Source: Propionibacteriales bacterium
GTDB taxonomy: Bacteria > Actinomycetota > Actinomycetes > Propionibacteriales > Nocardioidaceae
Length of the DNA stretch: 64,000 nt
Assembly: GCA_026392465.1 (NCBI GenBank)
Contig: JAPLCA010000030.1
Location: forward strand, 388,820 to 452,819
Direction of reading: 5' to 3'
The translations under genes and the position numbers were made by a program. The first letter of the stretch is position 1; every line of letters begins with the position of its first letter. Below are positions 40,867-49,808 of the stretch, piece after piece. Below the pieces are notes generated by a model. The model saw only the letters and a list, made by a program, of their open reading frames with translations. It ran no database searches and was not told where the DNA came from.

Positions 40867-42630
40867 CTACCATTCCTGCGCCACCTTCGGCGACCGCGAC
40901 CCGGTGGGCGCGACGCCGAAGCGCTCGAGGGCCATCGACATGATGTCGTGGAAGACGGGCGCGGCGGTCGAGCCGCCTCCGGCGTTGGCGAACGGCTTGT
41001 CGAGCACGACGTAGGTGATGAACCGGGGCTCGTCGGCGGGTGCGAAGCCGATGAAGGAGACGGTGTTCTGGCCGCGGACGTAGCGTCCGGTGACGGGGTT
41101 GACGCGCCAGGCGGTGCCGGTCTTGCCGGCGACCCGGTAGCCGGGGATCTGCGCGGCGGGTGCGGTGCCGTCGTCGGCGGTGACGGCCTCCATCATGCGG
41201 GTGACCTCGGCGGCGGCCTTCTTGGAGACGACGCGGCGGGAGGGGACCTCCTTGGCGTCGGTGCGGTGTCCGTCGGCGTCGACGAAGCCGCTGACGACGG
41301 ACGGGTCGACCATGACGCCGCCGTTGGCGATGGCGCCGACGGCGCGGACGACCTGCAGGGCGGTGACGGAGATGCCCTGGCCGAAGGAGATGGTGGCGTG
41401 GTTGGCCTTGGTCCAGCTGGCGGCGGGCGCGAGGATGCCGCGCGACTCGCCGGGGAGCTGGACGCCGGAGCCGACGCCGAAGCCGAACTTGCGCAGGTAG
41501 TCGTGCATCGTCTGGTTGCTCATCTGCTGCGCGGCGACGATGGTGCCCAGGTTCGACGACTTGGCGATGACGCCGGCGGCGGTGAGGTTGAGGGTGCCGT
41601 GCTGCCAGTAGTCGCCGATGGGGAACTTGTCGATGACCATCTTCCCGGGCACGCTGATCTGCGTGTCGGGGGTGATCTTGCCCTGGTCGGCGAGCGCGGC
41701 CATGGTGATCGTCTTGAGCACGGAGCCGGGCTCGTAGACCGTCTGCACGAACCGCGAGACGGTGTTGGAGTCCTGCATGGTGGCCTTGGAGCCAGGGTCG
41801 AAGGTGGGGGCCTGCGAGAGCTGGACGACCTGTCCGGTGCGCACGTCCATCGTGATGGCGAGGCCCCAGTCGGACCCGGAGGAGCGCACGGCGTCGGCGA
41901 GGCGCTGGTCGGCGTACCACTGCAGGTCGCGGTCGATGGTGGTCTGGACGTCCTGGCCGGGCTTCATCGGCACGACGGTGCTGTCCGCCATGGGGATCCG
42001 CTGGCCGGTCGGTGACACCTCGTAGGTGGCGGAGCCGTCCTTGCCGGTGAGGAGGGAGTCGTACTGGCGCTCGATGCCCTGCACGCCGACGGGGGTGTCG
42101 GAGTCCTTGGTCTGGCTCATGTAGCCGACGAGGTTGGCGGCGAGACGGCCGCCGGGGTACGTGCGCATCGTGGTCTTCTGGCTGAAGACGCCGGCGGCGC
42201 CGGCCTTGCGGAGCGCCTGGAGCGCCTTCTGGCCCTTCGCGGCGGGGAGGTTCTTCTCGAGGACGACGAACCGGGTGTCGGGGGTGCGCAGCTTCTCGAT
42301 GAGGTCGAAGTAGTCGACGCGGTCCTCGCCGAGGCTCGAAACGAGGATCCGGGCGATCTGCGGTGCCTTCTTGGTCGTCAGGGTGGGGTCGGCGGTGAGG
42401 GTGAGCGAGTCGACGCTGGTCGCGATGACCTCGCCGTTGCGGTCGAGGATGTCGCCGCGCGGCGCGGGCACGGTCACGGGCTGCGTGCTGGCGTTGCGCG
42501 CCATGGCGGCGTACGCCTGGGCGTCGAGGCCCTGGATCCAGAAGAGGCGGACGCCGAAGAGCATGAAGAGGCTGACGACGAGCAGGAGGCTGACCCGCAG
42601 CCGGGTGCGGGAGAGGCGCTGGCGCTTCAT
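40867..42630 (-). CDS. ftsI: Penicillin-binding protein 2 / FtsI transpeptidase
   Basis: YEPGSVLKTITMAALAD (SxxK in next frame region), KSSNLGTIV, KTGTAWRV; start [11 protein letters not shown] at 42630. Confidence 0.95.
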   Translation of the reverse strand: MKRQRLSRTRLRVSLLLVVSLFMLFGVRLFWIQGLDAQAYAAMARNASTQPVTVPAPRGDILDRNGEVIATSVDSLTLTADPTLTTKKAPQIARILVSSLGEDRVDYFDLIEKLRTPDTRFVVLEKNLPAAKGQKALQALRKAGAAGVFSQKTTMRTYPGGRLAANLVGYMSQTKDSDTPVGVQGIERQYDSLLTGKDGSATYEVSPTGQRIPMADSTVVPMKPGQDVQTTIDRDLQWYADQRLADAVRSSGSDWGLAITMDVRTGQVVQLSQAPTFDPGSKATMQDSNTVSRFVQTVYEPGSVLKTITMAALADQGKITPDTQISVPGKMVIDKFPIGDYWQHGTLNLTAAGVIAKSSNLGTIVAAQQMSNQTMHDYLRKFGFGVGSGVQLPGESRGILAPAASWTKANHATISFGQGISVTALQVVRAVGAIANGGVMVDPSVVSGFVDADGHRTDAKEVPSRRVVSKKAAAEVTRMMEAVTADDGTAPAAQIPGYRVAGKTGTAWRVNPVTGRYVRGQNTVSFIGFAPADEPRFITYVVLDKPFANAGGGSTAAPVFHDIMSMALERFGVAPTGSRSPKVAQEW

Positions 42631-43052
42631 CGGTCGACCCTCTCGACGTTGCTGCGGGGCTCGGCGGGCACGGGGTCGCCGACGACCTTGCCGTCGCTCG
42701 AGCGCAGGAAGACGGGGTTGGTGTTGGGCACCATGCCGAGACGGACGGCCCGTTGGGCGAGGTCGGCGGGCGCCTGGAGCCCCTCGACCTCGCGACGCAG
42801 GTCCTGCTCCTGCACGGTGAGCGCGTCGGCCCTGGTCTGCAGCCGCGCGATCTCGAAGGCCTGCGCCTGCAGGACGGTGCTGAGGAGGATCAGCCCGACG
42901 AGGCCGATGCCGAGCACGGTGAGCACGACGACCACGAACGGGGCGCGGCCGGCGCGGCTGCGCACGGGCGCGACGAGCCGCAGCGGGAGCGTCGTGGGGC
43001 GGGCCTGGCGCGCCTGCCTCTGCCGTGGACGCGCGGCGTGCATGGTGCTCAT
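42627..43052 (-). CDS. ftsL: FtsL-like septum formation protein (one TM + coiled coil)
   Basis: Single [25 protein letters not shown] then [22 protein letters not shown]; located between ftsI and rsmH. Confidence 0.85.
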   Translation of the reverse strand: MSTMHAARPRQRQARQARPTTLPLRLVAPVRSRAGRAPFVVVVLTVLGIGLVGLILLSTVLQAQAFEIARLQTRADALTVQEQDLRREVEGLQAPADLAQRAVRLGMVPNTNPVFLRSSDGKVVGDPVPAEPRSNVERVDR

Positions 43053-44029
43053 GCGGCGACCCTCTCGACGGCGCGCAGCCGGACGGACCGGGCGCGGGGG
43101 TTCTCGGTGGACTCGGCCGGGCCGGCCTGCTCGGCGCCACGCGTGAGCAGACGGAACCGCGGCTCGAGCTCGGCGGGCACGACCGGCAGCCCGTGCGGGA
43201 CGTCGAGGGTGGTGACCTCGGCGAGCGCTCGCTTGGTGATGCGGTCCTCGAGCGAGTGGTAGGAGAGGACGACGACCCGTCCGCCGACGGCGAGGGCGTC
43301 GAGCGCGGCGGGCAGGGCGCGGGCGTAGACCGCGAGCTCGTCGTTGACCTCGATGCGCAGCGCCTGGAAGGTCCGCTTGGCCGGGTGTCCCCCGGTGCGC
43401 CGGGCGGCGGCGGGGATGCTGTCGCGGACGAGCTCCACCAGGCGGGCGCTGCGGGTGAACGGCTCGCTCTCGCGTGCAGCGACGACGGCGTCGGCGATCC
43501 TGCGCGCGAACTTCTCCTCGCCGTGCACGCGCAGGACGCGCGCCAGCCGGTCGGCCGGGTACGTGTTGAGGACGTCGGCGGCGGTCGGTCCCACGCCGGG
43601 CGTCATGCGCATGTCGAGGGGGGCGTCCTGCGCGTAGGCGAACCCGCGGTCGGCGAGGTCGAGCTGCATCGAGGAGACGCCGAGGTCGAACAGCACGCCG
43701 TCGACGCGGCGCAGCCCGGCGTCGGCGAGGACGTCGGGCAGCTCGTCGTACACGGCGTGGGCGTAGGTGACGCGGTCGCCGAAGGGTTCGAGGCGTTCCC
43801 GTGCCCGGGCGAGAGCCTCGGTGTCGCGGTCGATGCCGACGACGTGCACGTCGGGGAAGCGTCGGAGCATCGCCTCGGTGTGTCCGCCCAGGCCGAGCGT
43901 GGCGTCGACGACGACGCGGTGGCGCTCGCCAGGAGCGGTCAGCGCGGGCTCGAGCAGCTCCAGGCACCGGTCGAGGAGGACCGGCACGTGCCGGGCGTCG
44001 GGGGTGCCCACCCCGTCGTCCTGCGTCAC
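43049..44029 (-). CDS. rsmH: 16S rRNA (cytosine1402-N4)-methyltransferase
   Basis: [48 protein letters not shown] at 44029. Confidence 0.96.
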   Translation of the reverse strand: MTQDDGVGTPDARHVPVLLDRCLELLEPALTAPGERHRVVVDATLGLGGHTEAMLRRFPDVHVVGIDRDTEALARARERLEPFGDRVTYAHAVYDELPDVLADAGLRRVDGVLFDLGVSSMQLDLADRGFAYAQDAPLDMRMTPGVGPTAADVLNTYPADRLARVLRVHGEEKFARRIADAVVAARESEPFTRSARLVELVRDSIPAAARRTGGHPAKRTFQALRIEVNDELAVYARALPAALDALAVGGRVVVLSYHSLEDRITKRALAEVTTLDVPHGLPVVPAELEPRFRLLTRGAEQAGPAESTENPRARSVRLRAVERVAA

Positions 44030-44157
44030 GCGGCACCGGCCACGATGGTGACGGCCAGGCCGATGAGCAGGGCGAGGGCGACGGAGACGCCGGCGGAGAA
44101 CGCCATCAGGACGGCGGCGTCGGCGAGCTCGTGCCGGACGCGTCGGGGCTGGTGCAT
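44026..44157 (-). CDS. Putative 43-aa single-TM membrane protein between mraZ and rsmH
   Basis: Hand translation [46 protein letters not shown] overlapping rsmH GTG; below the ORF-track size cutoff. Confidence 0.6.
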   Translation of the reverse strand: MHQPRRVRHELADAAVLMAFSAGVSVALALLIGLAVTIVAGAA

Positions 44158-44312
44158 CGCACCTCCTCGGGTGCTCGGGGCTCGGTGGGAGCGGGCTGTG
44201 GGGGTGGACGGTGGTGCGGGGGGCGACCGTGCGGCCTGATCCCCGTCCGTACGGCTCTGGCACCGGGGAAGTGATGCCAGGACCGGACAGGCGGAGGTCG
44301 GACCTCGCGGGC

Positions 44313-44762
44313 TCAGAAGATGCCGGGCATCACCTCGTCGGACATGTCGGCGAACTGCTCCTCCTGGCCGGCGGAGTACTCGTCCCAGCGGCGGGCGTCC
44401 CAGATCTCGATGCGGTCCATCGCGCCGACGACGGCGACGTCACGCTCGAGCCCGGCCCAGGTGCGCAGCACCGGCGGGATGGAGATGCGGCCCTGCTTGT
44501 CCGGGACCTCCGAGGAGGCGCCCGAGTAGAGCATGCGCACGAAGTTGCGGGCCTCGCGGTTGGTGAACGGCGTCTCGCGGATGCGGTCGGTGAACGCGCC
44601 GAAGGCCTCCGTCGTCCAGCCGTAGATGCAGTTCTCCTGCCCGCGGGTCAGCACGATGCCGCCCTCGAGCCGTGGACGGAACTTGGCCGGGAGGAAGAGC
44701 CGGGACTTGTCGTCGAGGCGGGGCGTGTAGGTGCCGAAGAAGTTGTCCGCATCGATGCCCAC
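44313..44762 (-). CDS. mraZ: Transcriptional regulator MraZ
   Basis: [42 protein letters not shown]. Confidence 0.97.
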   Translation of the reverse strand: MGIDADNFFGTYTPRLDDKSRLFLPAKFRPRLEGGIVLTRGQENCIYGWTTEAFGAFTDRIRETPFTNREARNFVRMLYSGASSEVPDKQGRISIPPVLRTWAGLERDVAVVGAMDRIEIWDARRWDEYSAGQEEQFADMSDEVMPGIF

Positions 44763-44822
44763 CTCCCCTCACCTCGTCTCCCGCGTCGGGTCCCCCACCG
44801 TCGCGGAAGGATCCCTGTGTGC

Positions 44823-44857
44823 TCCATTTCGCACCACACTACCCCACCTTCCCCCAC
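44823..44857 (-). promoter_or_regulatory. MraZ-box-like direct repeats upstream of mraZ
   Basis: Minus strand GTGGGggaagGTGGGgtagtGTGGTgcgaaATGGA: 5-nt boxes at exact 10-bp spacing. Confidence 0.75.
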
Positions 44858-45104
44858 CGTCAATGCGACACCGCCGAAGTTCCGGCGAATTCCTGACGTG
44901 TCGCAGTGCGCCGCGAGCAGCGTCCAGCCCCGTCGTTGCAGGACTCAACACCCCTGGAGCCGCCGCGGTGGAGCGAAGTGGAGCGTCGGCCCGCCGTCTT
45001 CCCGCGTGGTGGGGCTCTGGCGGCGAGGCGGACCGTGCGTCGCGGCGTCCGCAAGCACGGGGCTGCCCGCGGACGGAGGGATGGAAGGGGTGCGTGGAAC
45101 GAGG

Positions 45105-45136
45105 ACACCGGGTCCCGCTGCTGCGGAACCCGGTGT
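45105..45136 (-). terminator. Hairpin downstream of the DUF3040 gene
   Basis: acaccgggt-c-ccgc-tgct-gcgg-a-acccggtgt stem-loop; coordinates approximate to a few nt. Confidence 0.6.
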
Positions 45137-45178
45137 GGGGAGGTGTGGGGGGCGGACCTCAGGGGGTCCGCGGGAGGG

Positions 45179-45571
45179 TCAGCGGTCGTCGCCGTCCTGG
45201 CGTCGCTGCCAACGCTCCTCCATGCGGTCCACGAACGAGCCGGACGGCTTGGGGCCCTTGGTACCGGAGGAGCGGACCGGGCCGGCGTCGGGCGTGGCGG
45301 TCAGGCCGTGGCGCCACGCGGTGACGAAGAAGTAGCCGCCGGCGAGCATCACCACGAAGCCGAGCACGCCGAGCCAGGTCAGCGCGGAGACCGCGCCGGC
45401 GAACAGGATGCCGAGACCGACGACGAGCCCGAGCCCGGACAGCACGGCGACCTTGCGGTTGCGCGCGGCCTGCTTGGAGCCCCGGAGGGTCGACGCGAAG
45501 TCGGGATCCTCGGCCGCGAGAGACTGCTCGAGCTGCTGGAGCAGGCGGGCTTCTTCGTCGGAGAGTGGCAC
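45179..45571 (-). CDS. DUF3040 domain membrane protein
   Basis: MPLSDEEARLLQQLEQSLAAEDPDFASTLRG plus two TM helices. Confidence 0.93.
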   Translation of the reverse strand: MPLSDEEARLLQQLEQSLAAEDPDFASTLRGSKQAARNRKVAVLSGLGLVVGLGILFAGAVSALTWLGVLGFVVMLAGGYFFVTAWRHGLTATPDAGPVRSSGTKGPKPSGSFVDRMEERWQRRQDGDDR

Positions 45572-45593
45572 CGGAGGCCTCCTGTGGGTGGGT

Positions 45594-46325
45594 CTAGACC
45601 AAGTCTAGGCGGGCGATGGTGTGCAGACCAGCCGAGATCCCTGAGAACTCGCTGGACGTCCGGACCAGACGCTCCAGAGCGTACAAGCGTTCGCGGGCTC
45701 CCGGTTCCGTGTCCACGACGGCGCTCGGCACGAGGTCGGCGAACGTGCGCAGCCCGGCGTGCGCCAGCACCCCGAAGCCCGCCGCCGCGAGCTGCTCGTG
45801 CAGCTCCTCCGGCACGTACCGGCGCGGGCCGTGCGTGCGCAGGTCCCAGCCCTCCACGCGTGCCTGCGCGAGTGCGGACGCCGCCTCGAAGTCGCCGGCG
45901 AGGGTGCGGGCGAGGACGGCAGCGGGCCGCCCCGCGACGACGACGCTCAGCACGCCGTCGGGTCGCAGCGTGGCCGCGACGGTGCGCAGCGCCTCGACGG
46001 GGTCGTCGACGTGCTCGAGCACCCCGTGCAGCAGCGCGAGGTCGGTGCCTGCAGCGACGACCTCCTCCCCCAGGTCGCCGGTGTCGCCGAGGACGCCCAC
46101 CACCTGGCCCTGCACGCCCGCCTCGGCGGCGCGACGGTCCAGCGACGCCAGCGCGTCGGGACTCGGGTCGACCACCGTGACGCGGTGCCCCAGCCCCGCC
46201 AGGCGCACGGCGTCGCCCCCCGTGCCGCCGCCGACGTCGAGCACGTCGAGCGGACCGCTGCGCTCGAGGGCCGCGACCGCGTCGAGCACGGCCTGCCACA
46301 TGATCTCCTGACGCACGGGACGCAT
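45594..46325 (-). CDS. SAM-dependent class I methyltransferase
   Basis: LDVLDVGGGTGGDAVRLAGLGHRVTVVDPSPDAL. Confidence 0.92.
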   Translation of the reverse strand: MRPVRQEIMWQAVLDAVAALERSGPLDVLDVGGGTGGDAVRLAGLGHRVTVVDPSPDALASLDRRAAEAGVQGQVVGVLGDTGDLGEEVVAAGTDLALLHGVLEHVDDPVEALRTVAATLRPDGVLSVVVAGRPAAVLARTLAGDFEAASALAQARVEGWDLRTHGPRRYVPEELHEQLAAAGFGVLAHAGLRTFADLVPSAVVDTEPGARERLYALERLVRTSSEFSGISAGLHTIARLDLV

Positions 46326-46399
46326 GGCGTCACTGTGTCACAGCGTGGCCGCCGGGCCGGACGCTCCCGGCCCTCGCCGCCGCTCGCTAGGGTCGGCAC

Positions 46400-47680
46400 A
46401 TGGCGCGCGTCGTGGTGGTGGGCGGTGGATTCGCCGGTACGTCGCTCGCGGCGCGGCTCGCGAAGCTGCGGCACGAGGTGGTGCTGCTCGAGGCCGGCGA
46501 CCGGCTCGGAGGTCGCCTCCGCGGCCACCGGGCGGGCGACGGGCTCTGGCAGCTCGACCTCGACACGTTCACGCTGCCCGGCGTCCTGCGCGACCTCTTC
46601 CGCAAGTCCGGGCGGCCGCTCGACGCGGCCCTCACGCTGCGCACGCTCCCCGGGCGTCGGCACGTGTTCGCCGACCGGAGCGTGATGGACCTGCCGATGG
46701 GCCGACGCTCCGGCCAGGTCGACACCGTCCTCGAGACGTTCGGCGAGGACCCCTGGAGCCCCTGGCTCGACCCGATGACCGAGCCCTGGGACCTCGTCCG
46801 ACGACGTCTGCTCAACCAGGTGCCCGGACCCGACTCGCTCGACCGGGCCACCCGCCGCGCGCTCCGCGCGAGACGTCCCCTCAGCCGCGAGGTCGCGCGG
46901 ACCTTCGACGACGACCGGATGCGCCGCATGGTGCTCGACGACGTCGTGCTCGGCGGCGACGACCCGCGCGCCGTCCCCGCGGCGACCGCGGTGCGCCACC
47001 AGGTCGAGCGGAACTTCGGGCGCTGGGAGGTCGAGGGCGGGATGCCGGCGCTCGCCGACGCACTCACCCGGCGCCTCGAGGAGCGCCGCGTCGACGTGCG
47101 CACCGGGTGCTCCGCGTGGGGCGTCGAGCGCGACACGTCCGGCGTCACCGGCGTCCGCACCGACGACGGGGTGGTCCCGGCCGACGTCGTGGCCTGGTGC
47201 GCGCCGACCTGGCCCGACGGGCTCCCGGAGCCGGCCCTCCTGCCGTGCATCCCGGCCCACCGCACGCTCGTGCGCCTGTCACCGGACGCCCCCGCTCCCG
47301 ACCTCGCGCGCGACGTCGCGGTGCACGCCGACCCGCCGCTGCACCTGTGGGAGGGCTCCCCCGGCTGCTGGACGATCGCGCACCACAAGGCGGAGAACCC
47401 GCTGGTGGCGCTCGTGCGCGTGGGGATCGACCTGCGCGACCTGGTCGTGGAGCGCCACGACCTCGCCCCGGCCGACCTCGTGCGCCTGGGTCACTGGGGC
47501 TGGCAGTGGCGCGGCTGGCGCACGGTGCTGCAGCGCCCGGGCCCGGCGCTGCCGCCCGGCGTGGTCATGGCCGGCGCGCACGCGCACCCCGGACCCTCGC
47601 TCGAGGGGATCGGCCTCGCCACCGAGGCGCTCGCCGAACGTCTCGGCGCGGTCCCGCGTCGCCCGGCGACCCCCGCCTGA
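46400..47680 (+). CDS. FAD-dependent oxidoreductase (amine oxidase/phytoene desaturase-like)
   Basis: VVVVGGGFAGTSLAARLAKLRHEVVLLEAGDRLGGRLRG; C-terminal VVMAGAHAHPGPSLEGIGLATEALAERL. Confidence 0.9.
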   Translation: MARVVVVGGGFAGTSLAARLAKLRHEVVLLEAGDRLGGRLRGHRAGDGLWQLDLDTFTLPGVLRDLFRKSGRPLDAALTLRTLPGRRHVFADRSVMDLPMGRRSGQVDTVLETFGEDPWSPWLDPMTEPWDLVRRRLLNQVPGPDSLDRATRRALRARRPLSREVARTFDDDRMRRMVLDDVVLGGDDPRAVPAATAVRHQVERNFGRWEVEGGMPALADALTRRLEERRVDVRTGCSAWGVERDTSGVTGVRTDDGVVPADVVAWCAPTWPDGLPEPALLPCIPAHRTLVRLSPDAPAPDLARDVAVHADPPLHLWEGSPGCWTIAHHKAENPLVALVRVGIDLRDLVVERHDLAPADLVRLGHWGWQWRGWRTVLQRPGPALPPGVVMAGAHAHPGPSLEGIGLATEALAERLGAVPRRPATPA

Positions 47681-47701
47681 GCCGGACCGCGCGACCCCGG
47701 G

Positions 47702-48610
47702 TCAGACCAGACCCTCGCCCCGCAGCGTCTCGAAGATCTCGCGCGTCGCCTTGGAGCGGTTCAGCGTGATGAAGTGCAGGCCCGGCGCGCCCTGGGCGAG
47801 CAGGTCGCGGCACAGCTGCGTGGCCAGCGCGATGCCGCGCTCACGGACGGCCGCCGGGTCGTCCTGGACCGGCTCGACGACGTCGAGCACCTCGCGCGGG
47901 ATCGCCGCGCCCGACAGCTCCGCCATGCGGGCGACCTGCGAGAAGTTCAGGATCGGCATGATGCCCGGGACGATCGGCAGGTCGCTGCCGCGGGAGCGCA
48001 CGCGCTCCACGAGGTCCACGTAGTCCTGCGCGCGGAAGAACAGCTGGGTGATCGCGAACTCCGCGCCGGCCCGGTGCTTGGCGACGAGCACGTCGGCGTC
48101 GGGCTCCAGGCCCCCGGCGTCGGGATGGCCCTCGGGGAACGCCGCCACGCCGACCGTGAAGTCGCCCAGGTCGCGGGCGAGCTCGACCAGCTCGACGGCG
48201 TGGTCCATGCCGTCGGGATGGGTCTCCCACGGGGCGCGGGGTCCGCCCTTCGGGTCGCCGCGCAGGGCCAGGACGTGCCGGATGCCGGAGGCCGCGTACT
48301 GCTTGAGGACGGTCTCGATCTCGCTGCGGCTCTGCCCGACCAGGGTCAGGTGGCCGACGGCGCGGATGCGGGACTCCTCGGCGATCCGCGACGTCACGCG
48401 GACCGTCCGGTCCTGGCTCGTGCCGCCCGCACCGTAGGTGACGGACACGAACGAGGGCCGCAGCGGCTCGAGGTCGGCGATGGTGCGCCAGAGGACCTCC
48501 TCCCCCGCGTCGTCCTTGGGCGGGAAGAACTCGAACGAGACGCAGGGACGCTGGTCGCGGAGGTCCTCCACGATGGAGCGGGAGGGCACGGGCGCGGGGG
48601 CGTCGGTCAC
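47702..48610 (-). CDS. metF: Methylenetetrahydrofolate reductase
   Basis: VSFEFFPPKDDAGEEVLW; SVTYGAGGTSQDRT; GHPDAGGLEPDADVLVAKHRAGAEFAITQLFF. Confidence 0.95.
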   Translation of the reverse strand: MTDAPAPVPSRSIVEDLRDQRPCVSFEFFPPKDDAGEEVLWRTIADLEPLRPSFVSVTYGAGGTSQDRTVRVTSRIAEESRIRAVGHLTLVGQSRSEIETVLKQYAASGIRHVLALRGDPKGGPRAPWETHPDGMDHAVELVELARDLGDFTVGVAAFPEGHPDAGGLEPDADVLVAKHRAGAEFAITQLFFRAQDYVDLVERVRSRGSDLPIVPGIMPILNFSQVARMAELSGAAIPREVLDVVEPVQDDPAAVRERGIALATQLCRDLLAQGAPGLHFITLNRSKATREIFETLRGEGLV

Positions 48611-48633
48611 GGGCCAACGGTATCGTCCGCGAC

Positions 48634-49677
48634 GTGGTAGCCGCCGAGCTTGTCGAGTTCCGAGACGCCGTCGCCGACGAGCTCGACCGCTTCGCGCGTC
48701 GACGCCGCGCCGAGCTCGCCGACGTCGGCACCGACCTGGCCCCGTTCCTCGACAGTGCCGTGGCCTTCGTCGCCGGCGGCAAGCGGCTACGACCGCTCTT
48801 CTGCCGCGCGGGCTGGCTCGTGGCCGGCGGCGACCCGGACGACCCCGCGATCGTCACGGCCGCGGCGTCTCTCGAGTGGCTGCAGGGCAGCGCCCTCGTC
48901 CACGACGACCTGATGGACGGCTCGGACACCCGGCGCGGGCACCCGAGCGTGCACCGCGACTTCGAGGCACGGCACCGGGCGGTCGAGGGATCCGTGGGCG
49001 ACGCGGCGCGCTTCGGCCAGGCCGCCGCGGTGCTGCTCGGCGACCTCATGCTCTCGTGGGCCGACGAGCAGCTGCGCTCCTCCGGGCTGCCGCGGGTGCC
49101 CGAGGCGCTGCACTACCTCGACCTCTGCCGCTCGGAGGTCGTCGCGGGCCAGTACCTGGACGTCCTCGCGCAGACCCGCGCCAGCGTGACCGTCGACGAG
49201 GCGATGACGATCGTGCGGTTCAAGGCCGCCTCCTACACGGTCGAGCGCCCGCTGCACATCGGCGCCGCGCTGGCGGGCGCCGACGACGCACTGGTGGCGG
49301 GGCTCAGCGCCGTGGCCGTGCCGCTCGGCCAGGCGTTCCAGCTGCGCGACGACGTGCTGGGCGTCTTCGGCGACCCGGCCGCGACCGGCAAGCCCGCGGG
49401 CGACGACCTGCGCGAGGGCAAGCGCACGGTGCTGGTGGCCCGGGCCCTCGAGCTGGGCTCGGACGAGGACCGGGCACTGCTCACCCGCCTGCTGGGCACG
49501 CGCGAGGGCGTGGAACCGCTCACGGACCTCATGACCCGCACCGGCGCACTCGCCGCCGTCGAGCGCGACATCGCCCGGCTCGAGGACGAGGTCGACAAGG
49601 CGATCGACGCGCTCGGCCCGGCCGCACGCGAGGTGCTGGCGCCGCTCGCGCTCAGTGCGACGCGCCGCTCCTCGTGA
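48634..49677 (+). CDS. Polyprenyl synthetase (IdsA-like)
   Basis: GGKRLRPLF; LVHDDLMDGSDTRRGHPS; LRDDVLGVFGD; GTG start. Confidence 0.93.
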   Translation: MVAAELVEFRDAVADELDRFARRRRAELADVGTDLAPFLDSAVAFVAGGKRLRPLFCRAGWLVAGGDPDDPAIVTAAASLEWLQGSALVHDDLMDGSDTRRGHPSVHRDFEARHRAVEGSVGDAARFGQAAAVLLGDLMLSWADEQLRSSGLPRVPEALHYLDLCRSEVVAGQYLDVLAQTRASVTVDEAMTIVRFKAASYTVERPLHIGAALAGADDALVAGLSAVAVPLGQAFQLRDDVLGVFGDPAATGKPAGDDLREGKRTVLVARALELGSDEDRALLTRLLGTREGVEPLTDLMTRTGALAAVERDIARLEDEVDKAIDALGPAAREVLAPLALSATRRSS

Positions 49678-49808
49678 CCGCCGCGCCCTGACGCCTCGCA
49701 GGCAACTCCCGACGAGGACACGGCCGCGCAGCGCCGTCCGCGCGAGGCTGTTCTCTACACTCGTCCCAGGGTCAGCCGGCCTGTGGAGCCGACGTGAGGA
49801 GGTCCGGC

